A stretch of DNA of 64,000 bases from JAJTFA01 sp051715425 (lineage in GTDB: Bacteria; Bacteroidota; Bacteroidia; UKL13-3): contig JBPXJS010000008.1 of NCBI GenBank assembly GCA_051715425.1, positions 248,001 through 312,000 of the forward strand, in the 5' to 3' direction. The notes under the pieces were generated by a model, which was not told the origin of the DNA, made no database searches, and worked only from the letters and a program-made list of their open reading frames with translations. This document shows, in pieces, positions 9,325-17,766 of the stretch. Made by a program: the position numbers and the translations under genes. Positions within the stretch are counted from its first letter, which is position 1. The number at the start of each line of letters is the position of its first letter.

Positions 9325-10335
9325 TTGAAGAATAAGGATATTTATATACTTGCCATTGAATCATCCTGTGATGATACAGCCGCAGCTGTTTTAAAAAACG
9401 GTATCATACTGAGCAATATGGTGGCCGGGCAAAAAATACATGAGTCTTACGGAGGAGTTGTACCCGAACTGGCTTCCAGGGCACATCAGCAACATATTGT
9501 TCCGGTTGTGGATATGGCATTGAAACAGGCCGGAATTACCAGGGAGCAACTTTCTGCCATTGCCTTTACAGAAGGTCCGGGTTTGATTGGCTCACTCATG
9601 GTAGGTTGCGCCTTTGCCAAATCTATGGCTCAGGCACTTGGCATACCGCTTATTCCGGTAAATCATATGCAGGCTCATGTGTTGGCACATTTTATAGATC
9701 AGCCACACCCACCTTTTCCGTTTTTATGTTTAACAGTATCCGGAGGGCATACCATGATTACGATGATGACCGATTACTTTGAAGCTGAGGTAATAGGTCA
9801 AACAATAGATGATGCTGCAGGTGAGGCATTTGATAAAACTGCCAAAATATTAGGATTGCCTTACCCCGGAGGTCCGCTGGTTGATAAACACGCAGCAGAA
9901 GGAAATCCCAAAGCCTTTGCGTTTCCTCAACCCAATATCCCCGATCTGGATTTTAGTTTCAGCGGATTAAAAACTTCGGTATTGTATTTTGTGCGCGATC
10001 AGGTAAAGGAGAATGGTGATTTTATCAACCAACACCTGGATGATATATGTGCTTCTGTTCAGTATACCATTATCAGACACCTCTTAAAAAAAGTAGAAAA
10101 AGCTGCACTACAAACAGGCATCAAGCATATAGCCCTTGCCGGTGGTGTATCTGCCAATAAAGGATTGAGGGCAGCCTTGCAGGAACTAGCTACCAAAAAG
10201 GGCTGGCAGGTTTATATTCCGGCATTTGAATATTGTACCGATAATGCGGCCATGATTGCCATAGCAGGATATTATCATTATCAGCAGGGTCATTTTGCAT
10301 CCAATGAAATAGCACCTTTTGCCCGCTATCATTAA
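9325..10335 (+). CDS. tsaD: tRNA N6-adenosine threonylcarbamoyltransferase TsaD
   Basis: Transfers the threonylcarbamoyl group from TC-AMP to A37 of ANN-decoding tRNAs, working with TsaB and TsaE. The 336-residue length is normal. Diagnostic segments are AIESSCDDTAAAV at the N-terminus, the metal-binding His114/His118 in VNHMQAHVLAH, TVSGGHT, and the C-terminal CTDNAAMIA. Translation appears to begin at TTG (MKNKDIYILAIESS) because no ATG precedes the conserved N-terminus. It is divergent from the TamB gene with a gap of about 50 bp. Confidence 0.96.
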   Translation: MKNKDIYILAIESSCDDTAAAVLKNGIILSNMVAGQKIHESYGGVVPELASRAHQQHIVPVVDMALKQAGITREQLSAIAFTEGPGLIGSLMVGCAFAKSMAQALGIPLIPVNHMQAHVLAHFIDQPHPPFPFLCLTVSGGHTMITMMTDYFEAEVIGQTIDDAAGEAFDKTAKILGLPYPGGPLVDKHAAEGNPKAFAFPQPNIPDLDFSFSGLKTSVLYFVRDQVKENGDFINQHLDDICASVQYTIIRHLLKKVEKAALQTGIKHIALAGGVSANKGLRAALQELATKKGWQVYIPAFEYCTDNAAMIAIAGYYHYQQGHFASNEIAPFARYH

Positions 10336-10437
10336 CACCTTTTGGGTGAATAGGATATAAAAACGATAGAAAAGTTTTGACTTAGGCTTATTTATTCCCA
10401 ATTTCGAATCAGATCCATCAATCAGGTAACAAAAAGT

Positions 10438-11721
10438 ATGAAATCAAAAACCTTGATTCTGACAATATTGTTGCTGGGCAATACACTTTTGGCCCAAACC
10501 TATAAAGGTAAGCTGGGATATGCTGTGTCGCCTCAGGGGCATCCGCATGACTACAGTAAATTCGGTTTGTTTTTGCAGGAAGTTGCCCATACCTGCAATG
10601 GAGGTATAGTAATGGCAAACGGAAACTGGAGAGACCAGCCAGGCAGTGAAGGGATTATACCCACTCTTCAGAGAACGGTATCAAGCCTTCAGCCCGGTAC
10701 TTATGCTTACGGGGATATGCTTGTTTTTGCGTGGGCTACCTACCCTATATTGTATTTAAACAACCCATCAAACAGCACCAACAACTGGAGCAATACCCAA
10801 ACAAGGGACTTATTCCTTCAAACCCTATTACGCACTGTAGATTCGCTTGCCCCGGCTTATTTGTTTATTGGCAATGAAGTCAATTTTTATCTTACACAGG
10901 ATTCAGCCGACTATGCCAACTGGGTATCGTTTTACCATATGGCTTATGATTCTATCAAAGCGCATCAGTCAATTACAAAAGTTGGAACCATATTCAACTA
11001 CGAGCACCTCTCCGGCAAGGGGGTGCATACCGGATGGAATACCCCTCACTGGAACGCCCTGAAAGATATGGACACGGCTAAAATGGATATGGTAGGGTTA
11101 ACATTATACCCATTTTTTAGTTACCCTCACGCCCAACTTGTTCCGGCAGATTATCTTGATACACTTATTGCCTTTACAGGCTCAAAACCGCTGGTGATTA
11201 CAGAAACAGGTTGGCCGGGAGATTCCTTATTTGGTTCGTGGTATGCCTCGGCACAGGAACAGGTAAACTGGATAAACAAACTCTTTTCCATTCTTAACAA
11301 TAAAAACACAGAAGTGGTAAACTGGCTCTTTCTAAATTATATGAAGGATTCACAAACAACCCCGGATGTGTTGATGTTTAAAAGTGTTTCATTGAGGGAC
11401 TCTAGTGGAAATGACAGGCCGGCCCTGCAAACCTGGTTATCCTATTGTAATACCACCGGAGTAACACCTGAAAAAGAAGAAGGATTTAGCGGTTCCATAT
11501 TTCCTAATCCATTTAAAGAGGAGGCTACGCTTCAAACCAGCAAGGTTTTTACCAATGCCATATTAACTATTTTTAACACACTCGGTGAGGTAGTTGCGCT
11601 ACAGGATAACCTCTCCGGTTCTTTCTTTTTATTGAAAAAAAACCACCTTGCAGCAGGAGCCTATTTTTACAGATTAAGCGAAAAAGACCATACCCTATCC
11701 GGTAAATTTTTTATTGAATAA
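10438..11721 (+). CDS. Secreted clan GH-A glycoside hydrolase-like protein with T9SS sorting domain
   Basis: Exported protein: a signal peptide ending near LLAQ (residue 20), a TIM-barrel glycosidase-like domain, and a T9SS type A domain of about 75 residues starting at IFPNPFKEEA. The barrel has the two hallmark acidic sites of clan GH-A: Asn-Glu in FIGNEVNF (acid/base Glu147) and the strand-end ETGWPG (nucleophile Glu256). MVGLTLYPFF and KVGTIFNYEH fit beta-strands of that fold, somewhat like endo-galactanases (GH53), but I cannot assign a family. It would hydrolyse a polysaccharide at the cell surface. It stands alone between tsaD and the VOC gene, with about 100 bp upstream. Confidence 0.75.
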   Translation: MKSKTLILTILLLGNTLLAQTYKGKLGYAVSPQGHPHDYSKFGLFLQEVAHTCNGGIVMANGNWRDQPGSEGIIPTLQRTVSSLQPGTYAYGDMLVFAWATYPILYLNNPSNSTNNWSNTQTRDLFLQTLLRTVDSLAPAYLFIGNEVNFYLTQDSADYANWVSFYHMAYDSIKAHQSITKVGTIFNYEHLSGKGVHTGWNTPHWNALKDMDTAKMDMVGLTLYPFFSYPHAQLVPADYLDTLIAFTGSKPLVITETGWPGDSLFGSWYASAQEQVNWINKLFSILNNKNTEVVNWLFLNYMKDSQTTPDVLMFKSVSLRDSSGNDRPALQTWLSYCNTTGVTPEKEEGFSGSIFPNPFKEEATLQTSKVFTNAILTIFNTLGEVVALQDNLSGSFFLLKKNHLAAGAYFYRLSEKDHTLSGKFFIE

Positions 11722-11741
11722 CAACTTATAAACCCATTAAA

Positions 11742-12134
11742 ATGATCAAATTTGGCTATACCATTTTATATGTAAAAGATGTGGAACTTACCCTTGGTTT
11801 TTACGAGAAGGCATTTGGTTTAACACGTAAATTTATATCTCCTGACCTTTCTTATGGCGAATTGTTAACCGGAGAAACCACCCTTTCTTTTGCATCACAC
11901 CAACTTGCCGGTTCAAATCTTAAAAATGGGTTTGAGGCAAGCACGCCCGGCAATAAACCATTCGGTTTTGAAATTGGATTTACCACACCGGATGTACAAC
12001 TCACCCTCGAAAATGCCATAAAAGCAGGGGGTGTGCAGGAGGAGGCACCTAAAACAAAACCCTGGGGACAGGTAGTGGCGTATGTTAGAGATCCTGATGG
12101 TTTTTTGGTAGAGATTTGTACCCCAATGGATTAG
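11742..12134 (+). CDS. VOC (glyoxalase/bleomycin-resistance fold) protein
   Basis: 130-residue protein of the vicinal-oxygen-chelate fold. It has the two beta-alpha-beta-beta-beta halves: GYTILYVKDVELTLGFYEKAFGL at the N-terminus and VAYVRDPDGFLVEICTP at the C-terminus, whose final Glu is the usual metal ligand. The first half has no clear His ligand, so a classical glyoxalase I activity cannot be claimed. It starts 20 bp after the glycosidase stop and may share its transcript. Confidence 0.85.
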   Translation: MIKFGYTILYVKDVELTLGFYEKAFGLTRKFISPDLSYGELLTGETTLSFASHQLAGSNLKNGFEASTPGNKPFGFEIGFTTPDVQLTLENAIKAGGVQEEAPKTKPWGQVVAYVRDPDGFLVEICTPMD

Positions 12135-12238
12135 TAACCACCACATCTCCTTTCAGGTTATTTTTTATAAAAATTATCATTCTGACCAAATTACTGGCCA
12201 CATAACAAAATGAGTAGCAAAATATTGTTTGGCTCAAA

Positions 12239-12269
12239 TTTGTTAAAATGAAAGATATTTCTATTTTTG
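12239..12269 (+). promoter_or_regulatory. Promoter of the lytic transglycosylase gene
   Basis: Full Bacteroidota-type promoter: TTTG at 12239-12242, 19 bases, TATTTTTG at 12262-12269. The start codon lies 38 bases downstream. This is the clearest plus-strand promoter in the window. Confidence 0.7.
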
Positions 12270-12307
12270 TTTAACTTAGCTTATTACCTCATCTGTAAAA
12301 ACATTGC

Positions 12308-13579
12308 ATGCAAAAAATAGTTAAATATGTTTTCCTCCTGCTTCTGTTAGTTAGTGCATTGCCTGGTTTCGGGCAATTGCTTCACCCAAAGTATACGGCC
12401 GATATGGAAACATTGGCTTTGGTTGATAGCAATACGCTAAGGATCAAGAACAAACTATACCCCCAGGTATCTGCAGGAGACCTTAATATTTATGGATTTG
12501 AGGAGAATGACATACCGGTTTATGCCGATTCGGTTTATGCTTACCGCTTATCTATCCTCGAATCAGAAATTCCGCTGGAATACAACCAATACGTAAGGCC
12601 TTATATTGACTTGTACACCATCCGCAGAAGGAAACTATCATCCAAAATCCTTACCTGGTCTAAATACTATTTCCCGATTTTTGAGGAAATGCTCGACAGG
12701 GAAAAGATGCCTATGGAACTTAAATACCTGGCAGTTATTGAGTCAGCCCTAAACCCTCAGGCAACCTCACCTGTTGGAGCAGCAGGTATGTGGCAGTTTA
12801 TGGCTCCAACGGGGCGCATATATGGCCTAAAAACCACCAATGTATACGATGAAAGAAGAGACCTGATTAAGTCAACCGATGCGGCTATTAAATATCTGAG
12901 AAACTCTTACCGGATTTATGGCGACTGGCTGCTTGTAATTGCTTCCTACAACTGCGGACCAGGAAATGTAAATAAAGCCATCAGGCGCTCAGGTGGTAAA
13001 AAGAACTTTTGGGCCATACAACAATATTTACCAAAGGAAACGCGTGGATATGTACCAGCCTTTATTGCTGCTACGTATATGATGAGTTATGCATCGGAGC
13101 ATAATATTTACCCTTCAGAGGAAGTGCAGATTACTTACCATACAGATACAGTGCATGTTGATAACAGGTATTCCCTTAACGAACTGGCTTATTCTCTGGG
13201 AATGACGCCTGAAGAGTTAAAGGCTTATAATCCTTCTTTAAAGAGAGGTATTATTCCGTTTACGACAGATAAAATTACACTCACTCTGCCATATAATAAG
13301 TCAATGGCTTTTACCGCTTTAAATTCCACTGATACTTTCAAACTCCATCAGGACGCCACGTTGATTGCCTTAAACAGCCAAATGGAGTCGAAATCAAAAA
13401 TGGATGATGGCTCTTCGGGTACAAAAACAATCTATTATAAGGTGAAACGTGGCGATATACTTGCCTCCATTGCTAATAAATATGATGTTACGGTAAAGGA
13501 ACTTCAGAAATGGAACAAACTCCGCAGTACTAAAATTGCACAGGGGCAAAAGTTAAAAATTAAGGTGAACCGGGCTTAA
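12308..13579 (+). CDS. MltD-like membrane-associated lytic transglycosylase with two LysM domains
   Basis: Cleaves the MurNAc-GlcNAc bond of peptidoglycan in the periplasm, forming 1,6-anhydro-MurNAc. A signal peptide (ending near GFG, residue 22) precedes an SLT domain (about 130-250) with the catalytic Glu145 in LAVIESALNPQATSPVGAAG, followed by GMWQFMAPTGRIYGL and SYNCGPGNVNKAIRRSGG. Two LysM peptidoglycan-binding motifs follow: one near 275-325 (LNELAYSLGMTPEELKAYNPS) and one near 376-421 (RGDILASIANKYDVTVKELQ). It has its own canonical promoter. Its last 20 bases overlap the convergent methyltransferase gene. Confidence 0.92.
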   Translation: MQKIVKYVFLLLLLVSALPGFGQLLHPKYTADMETLALVDSNTLRIKNKLYPQVSAGDLNIYGFEENDIPVYADSVYAYRLSILESEIPLEYNQYVRPYIDLYTIRRRKLSSKILTWSKYYFPIFEEMLDREKMPMELKYLAVIESALNPQATSPVGAAGMWQFMAPTGRIYGLKTTNVYDERRDLIKSTDAAIKYLRNSYRIYGDWLLVIASYNCGPGNVNKAIRRSGGKKNFWAIQQYLPKETRGYVPAFIAATYMMSYASEHNIYPSEEVQITYHTDTVHVDNRYSLNELAYSLGMTPEELKAYNPSLKRGIIPFTTDKITLTLPYNKSMAFTALNSTDTFKLHQDATLIALNSQMESKSKMDDGSSGTKTIYYKVKRGDILASIANKYDVTVKELQKWNKLRSTKIAQGQKLKIKVNRA

Positions 13580-14762
13580 CACAATGGTACATGAGTTTAG
13601 TTCCCATGCCATCAGTAGTAAAAAACAAATAATCCTCCCCTCCTTCTTTTAGCCTTAGTAAACCATAGAGCTCATTCACATCAGATGGAAAATGGCGCTT
13701 GCTGATATTTGCCTTTGTTATTTGTTTATCCTTAAGGTATTCTTTCACAGCCGACTTTCCAAACTCCAGTTGTTTTCTGATTTGAAACCTACGCCCCATT
13801 AGCTTATCGTGTAAATGATCGGCTACACAAAAGTGGCTCAACTCCCCAATTTGTTTCAGGTTATTGTCAGCCGCATAGGCAGCAGTTAAATCAGCCTTTA
13901 TCAGACATAATGCAGGTTCGAAAAAAAACAATCCTTCTTTTCCAAATTCAGGTGTTAGTGTTTTACCTGTTGAATAGGTATTGATTTTACCATCTTCAGG
14001 AATGTCTGATGCAACCACCTTTGTCGGGCCATCAAATTGCCAGTTTATCCAAACCAGCACTTCTTTCACTTCATTTTTTAAACTAACCACATGGATCTCC
14101 CGGATATGGCTGAGGTGTTTTTGTATATGATCCAGGTCTATAAGTGGTGATAGTTTTAAAAGCACCTGACTGGTGCGGGGTTTCACCATTTCCAGCACTT
14201 TGGGAATATCAGGTTCTCCGTCAAACAAATGTACCGCCTTATGTTGTGCTGTTCGTCTGTCGGCATCCAAATAAACAAGGTCGGGGCAAATGGTGGTTTC
14301 GTTTACATAAGTTTCTGCAGTCCCGTCAATTCGGGTGATATTGGTAATGCCCATTAAATCAAAATTCCTGCGCACCAGCTTGTTCAGTCCTGCATCCTTG
14401 TCAACAGAGATTACCTGATCAAAAGTTTTTGCAAAAGCATAATCATCTACTCCAAGACCCCCTGAAAGATCCAGCAACAATTTACCATCAAAAAGAGCTG
14501 ATTTATACCTTGCAAGTTCTTCTGAACTAGCTTGTTCAAGTGATTTACGGGTAAAAAAACAGTAATGTTTGGCAAATTCAGGTAGTTTTTTTAACGCCTT
14601 TTTATGAAGCAGAATCTGATCGAATAAAAGGGCTGTATCAAAGTCGTGGCGGGGCTTATAGGAGAGCGCGAGTTTTGCCGGATCCTCCCCGGAAAACTTT
14701 TTTATAAAACTTTTAAGATCGAAGTTTAGGAAAGCTTCAGAAATATTTGTATAACTTTGCAA
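13560..14762 (-). CDS. Class I SAM-dependent methyltransferase with THUMP-like C-terminal domain
   Basis: 400-residue protein. The central Rossmann methyltransferase domain has the SAM-binding motif LLDLSGGLGVDDYAFA, followed by VISVDKD and PDLVYLDADRR. The C-terminal part (GKTLTPEFGKEGLFFFEPA to the end) matches the THUMP-like domain found in Bacteroidota members. Such proteins are presumed RNA modification enzymes, but the target nucleotide is unknown. Translation seems to begin at TTG (MQSYTNISEAFL). The 3' end overlaps the lytic transglycosylase gene by 20 bp, and the 5' end overlaps a promoter for the small lipoprotein gene on the other strand. Confidence 0.8.
   Translation of the reverse strand: MQSYTNISEAFLNFDLKSFIKKFSGEDPAKLALSYKPRHDFDTALLFDQILLHKKALKKLPEFAKHYCFFTRKSLEQASSEELARYKSALFDGKLLLDLSGGLGVDDYAFAKTFDQVISVDKDAGLNKLVRRNFDLMGITNITRIDGTAETYVNETTICPDLVYLDADRRTAQHKAVHLFDGEPDIPKVLEMVKPRTSQVLLKLSPLIDLDHIQKHLSHIREIHVVSLKNEVKEVLVWINWQFDGPTKVVASDIPEDGKINTYSTGKTLTPEFGKEGLFFFEPALCLIKADLTAAYAADNNLKQIGELSHFCVADHLHDKLMGRRFQIRKQLEFGKSAVKEYLKDKQITKANISKRHFPSDVNELYGLLRLKEGGEDYLFFTTDGMGTKLMYHCVKPGSP
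14752..14759 (+). promoter_or_regulatory. -7 promoter element before the small lipoprotein gene
   Basis: TAACTTTG fits TAnnTTTG and lies 22 bases before the ATG at 14782. No clear TTTG is seen at the -33 distance (only TTTA-like sequence), so the element is moderate. Confidence 0.4.
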
Positions 14763-14781
14763 CAGTATAAATTAATTTTTT

Positions 14782-14898
14782 ATGAAACGACTAGCGGTTA
14801 TATGTTTATTGGCGTTTGCCTTTTTAACCCTTTCTTCCTGTAAGGCCACCTGCCCAAAATTTGAATTGAATATCCCTTTCATCAGCCAACTCTTTTAA
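14782..14898 (+). CDS. Small lipoprotein, 38 residues
   Basis: Short frame: ATG, MKRLAVICLLAFAFLTLSSC, then 18 more residues ending FISQLF. The first 20 residues form a textbook lipoprotein signal with lipobox LSSC, so the mature peptide would be a 19-residue acylated tail starting CKATC. A -7 promoter element lies 22 bases upstream. The stop overlaps the last 4 bases of the convergent OsmC gene. No homologue is recognised and no function can be given; short lipoproteins of this kind occur in Bacteroidota but are usually left unannotated. Confidence 0.6.
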   Translation: MKRLAVICLLAFAFLTLSSCKATCPKFELNIPFISQLF

Positions 14899-15302
14899 TC
14901 AGGGTATTTAAAAACAACCTGTTGTTTTATATCAGGGTGTACGCTTTGGGCAACAGGGCAATGATGGGCCGCATATTCCAATAACTGCCTGTATTCCTGT
15001 TCGATAGGTGTTTTAAAGGTAAAGGTAATCTGAATTTCAGCCACCCTTCTTGGGTTTGATGCCATTATTTTTACCACTTCCATGGTTGTTCCCTTTAACT
15101 CCAGCTTTATTTTTCGCGCTTCTATTCCCATTATCGTCATCATACATGCAGCCAAAGAGGTTGCCATTAGGTCTGTAGGAGAAAAGCTTTGGGCCAATCC
15201 GTTATTGTCTAATGGCGCATCTGTGTGAATCACTGTTCCTGAATAAACATGTTTTGCCAGGTTTCTTAATTCACCCAAATATTCCAGTTCGGAAGTGTTC
15301 AT
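14895..15302 (-). CDS. OsmC/Ohr family protein
   Basis: 135-residue peroxiredoxin-like protein of the OsmC fold, which reduces organic hydroperoxides with two redox cysteines. Both are present: Cys53 in SLAACMMT on the central helix and Cys115 in AAHHCPVAQS. The segment FSPTDLMATSLAAC is the family signature. The length matches the YhfA/OsmC-like subgroup rather than Ohr. It is divergent from the 15333 gene with only 30 bp between starts, which share overlapping promoter DNA. Confidence 0.92.
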   Translation of the reverse strand: MNTSELEYLGELRNLAKHVYSGTVIHTDAPLDNNGLAQSFSPTDLMATSLAACMMTIMGIEARKIKLELKGTTMEVVKIMASNPRRVAEIQITFTFKTPIEQEYRQLLEYAAHHCPVAQSVHPDIKQQVVFKYPD

Positions 15303-15318
15303 AAAAGTTGTATTTTTG
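15288..15318 (+). promoter_or_regulatory. Promoter of the lipA run
   Basis: TATTTTTG at 15311-15318 fits the -7 element. TTCG at 15288-15291, 19 bases upstream, is a one-mismatch -33 element. The GTG start at 15333 follows 14 bases later. It overlaps the 5' end of the divergent OsmC gene. Confidence 0.5.
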
Positions 15319-15332
15319 ACTGACGAAATTAA

Positions 15333-16085
15333 GTGAAACGAATTACAAATATTCTTTTAATCCTTGCCTGTTTTATTTCAGGAAATGTGCTGGCACAAAA
15401 TCAGGCCATCACCGAACCTCAGTTATTTTACAGCAAACGCATTCAGCTTGGCCTCAATCTGAATACCTCCGGACTGGGTGGGATTAACTTTAAATATGGC
15501 TGGCATAAAACCGGGCGTATCAAAAATATTTTAGATACAGAAATTGCACGTGTAAGGCACCCTAAAGAAACAAGAATTTACGGAGCTTCTGAAAATCCTC
15601 AGGAATATACTTACGGACGCTTGAATATGGCTTTTTTTGTCAGAACCGGCTTTGGTCAAACCATTGCGCTGGCAGAAAGACCATACAAAAATGCAGTTGG
15701 TCTTCATTTTAATTATGCATTTGGTTTAAACACCGCCTTATTAAAACCTATTTATCTGGATATTTTTAAGGCATATGCAGGTGAAAACAGCCGTGGTTTT
15801 GTAAAAGCAGAAAGATATGACCCGGCTATTCATAATGACCAAAGCCTGATATACGGCAACTCTTCTTTTTTTGAAGGAATAGGCAATACAAAAGCCATGT
15901 TTGGCGGATATACACGGGCTTCCCTTTCTGTGGAGTGGGGAGCATATCCGGATGAGTTTCATACGCTGGAAGCCGGGGTAACCTTAGACGTTTTTCCTAA
16001 AGCACTTCCTTTAATGGCGTATGAACCCGATACAAGATACTTTTTATTGTTTTTTGTGGGATATAGTTTTGGATGGAATAAATAA
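15333..16085 (+). CDS. Exported protein, probable outer-membrane beta-barrel, unknown function
   Basis: 250-residue protein starting at GTG, with a signal peptide MKRITNILLILACFISGNVLA. The rest alternates short amphipathic strands rich in Gly, Tyr and Phe (LGLNLNTSGLGGINFKYGW, AVGLHFNYAFGLN, YFLLFFVGYSFGW) and ends near an aromatic residue, which fits a small outer-membrane barrel. I do not recognise a named family. Only 2 bp separate it from lipA, so the two are co-transcribed; a functional link to lipoylation is not evident. Confidence 0.7.
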   Translation: MKRITNILLILACFISGNVLAQNQAITEPQLFYSKRIQLGLNLNTSGLGGINFKYGWHKTGRIKNILDTEIARVRHPKETRIYGASENPQEYTYGRLNMAFFVRTGFGQTIALAERPYKNAVGLHFNYAFGLNTALLKPIYLDIFKAYAGENSRGFVKAERYDPAIHNDQSLIYGNSSFFEGIGNTKAMFGGYTRASLSVEWGAYPDEFHTLEAGVTLDVFPKALPLMAYEPDTRYFLLFFVGYSFGWNK

Positions 16086-16087
16086 AT

Positions 16088-16957
16088 ATGATTGAATTAC
16101 CAACCCTCGCAGATGTGCGTGTGAAGAAGCCAGACTGGCTAAAAGTAAAACTTCCTACCGGAGAAAATTACCGTAACGTTAGAAAAATTGTAGACAACCA
16201 TAAACTACATACCATATGCGAAAGTGGCAACTGCCCCAATATGGGTGAATGCTGGGGCGAGGGTACTGCAACTTTTATGATACTTGGAAACACCTGCACC
16301 AGAAGTTGCTCTTTTTGTGCTGTGGCAACCGGCCGAAACAAAGAATATGATAAGGACGAACCGAGACGTGTAGCGGAAGCCATCAGGTTGATGGGTGTTA
16401 AACATGCCGTGCTTACTTCGGTAAACCGTGACGAACTGCCTGACAAAGGTGCATGGGTTTGGGCTGAAACAATACGGATGGTAAAAGAACTTAATCCGGG
16501 CACCACTCAGGAAACCCTTATTCCGGATTTTATGAGTAAGTGGGATTTATTGTATCAGGTGATTGACGAACGTCCTGAAGTTGTTTCGCATAATATGGAA
16601 ACAGTAAAAAGATTGTACCGCAAGGTAAGGCCTCAGGCAAAATATGAAAGAAGCCTGGAGCAGATCAGAAAAACCAAAGAAAGAGGACTCCGCACAAAAT
16701 CGGGAGCCATGCTGGGTGTTGGAGAAACTCAGGAAGAAGTGCTGGAACTGATGAAAGAATTAAGTGAAAACGGATGCGATGTGCTTACCCTTGGACAATA
16801 TTTACAGCCAACCAGGATGCACCTTGCCGTGGAGCGTTTTGTTACCCCTGAGGAGTTTGCCTTTTATGAAAGGGAAGGTAAAAAAATGGGTTTTATTCAT
16901 GTGGAATCCGGTCCGCTGGTGCGTTCCTCCTACCACGCAGAAAAACATATACTATAA
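16088..16957 (+). CDS. lipA: Lipoyl synthase LipA
   Basis: Radical SAM enzyme that inserts two sulfur atoms into octanoyl-lipoyl domains. It has the auxiliary 4Fe-4S cluster cysteines Cys44, Cys49 and Cys55 (CESGNCPNMGEC), the radical SAM CX3CX2C motif Cys70, Cys74 and Cys77 (CTRSCSFC), and the C-terminal RSSYHAE segment whose Ser ligates the auxiliary cluster. The length of 289 is standard. It is the middle gene of a three-gene run. Confidence 0.97.
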   Translation: MIELPTLADVRVKKPDWLKVKLPTGENYRNVRKIVDNHKLHTICESGNCPNMGECWGEGTATFMILGNTCTRSCSFCAVATGRNKEYDKDEPRRVAEAIRLMGVKHAVLTSVNRDELPDKGAWVWAETIRMVKELNPGTTQETLIPDFMSKWDLLYQVIDERPEVVSHNMETVKRLYRKVRPQAKYERSLEQIRKTKERGLRTKSGAMLGVGETQEEVLELMKELSENGCDVLTLGQYLQPTRMHLAVERFVTPEEFAFYEREGKKMGFIHVESGPLVRSSYHAEKHIL

Positions 16958-16960
16958 ATC

Positions 16961-17296
16961 ATGATTCTTACCACTCTTTTACTGATCGTGGCTTTAATCT
17001 GGAAGTTCTATCCACCAAAGGAAATAAACAGCCTGTATGGATACCGCACCACCAAAAGCATGAAAAACAAAGAGACATGGAAGTTTGCCAATATGTATGC
17101 CTCCATGTGGCTGGTAAGATTAACTGCACTTCTTTTTATGATTGCTATATTGCTTTATAGCTGGCCAGTGGATACCGCCCTAATAGAACTCTATATGATT
17201 GCCCCTGTAATCATTGCATTAATAGTGGTGATTGTACGTACAGAAAATTATTTGGGTAAAATGTTTGATCATAACGGGAACCGAAAAAAAAGCTGA
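16961..17296 (+). CDS. SdpI-like small membrane protein
   Basis: 111 residues with three hydrophobic helices and the SdpI signature NSLYGYRTTKSMKNKETWKFAN between the first and second. In Bacillus, SdpI gives immunity to the SdpC toxin; most bacterial homologues have no known partner. The start lies 3 bases after the lipA stop, so it is probably co-transcribed. Confidence 0.8.
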   Translation: MILTTLLLIVALIWKFYPPKEINSLYGYRTTKSMKNKETWKFANMYASMWLVRLTALLFMIAILLYSWPVDTALIELYMIAPVIIALIVVIVRTENYLGKMFDHNGNRKKS

Positions 17297-17766
17297 GACA
17301 CTTTTAAATGCCTACTATTTCCCTTTGAATCTTATAAAAAAGATTCCCCATCCAAGCGAGTAGCCTTAACTCTTCTGACTAATACCGCTCCTCATTTTTA
17401 TACCATGTTTCTTTTAACAGGTAAATAATGGTAAAACTACCATTTTTCAAGATCCTGCACCAGACTGATTACCCATTATATTTCTATTGGCATATTAATT
17501 AATAAAGTCTGGTGAGTTGTTTTCTTTTACCTCAGGATAATTTTCGTAATTATCAGGCGAATATGTTTACACAAAGAGAAACCATGACCAGAGCAATGGC
17601 ACAGGAGCCAGCAATGAGACAATAATTTCTTCAAATTTATTTTAGTATAAACCTTGGACTAAGCGGTGAAAATGCCCTTCAATGCTAACAGATGTAAACA
17701 ACACAAAGCAGTTTTGTGTACAGATACCTATTAGCACTCTTTGGTGGCCGGGAGCAAGTTAAGCCT
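17297..17766. other. Intergenic region with three inverted repeats, no gene seen
   Basis: No supported coding frame. Inverted repeats: GAATCTT/AAGATTC (17327-17346); AATGGTA-AAAC-TACCATT (17427-17444) followed by TTT, a weak terminator candidate for the lipA run; and CACCAGACT/AGTCTGGTG (17458-17514, arms 9 bp, loop 39 bases). The stretch from TGGTAAAACTA to CAGACT also resembles part of the intergenic sequence near 50130-50180. Confidence 0.45.

Noticed and set aside
17567..17629. 20-codon frame in the gap after the SdpI-like gene
   Set aside because: No signal, promoter or conserved feature; length expected by chance.
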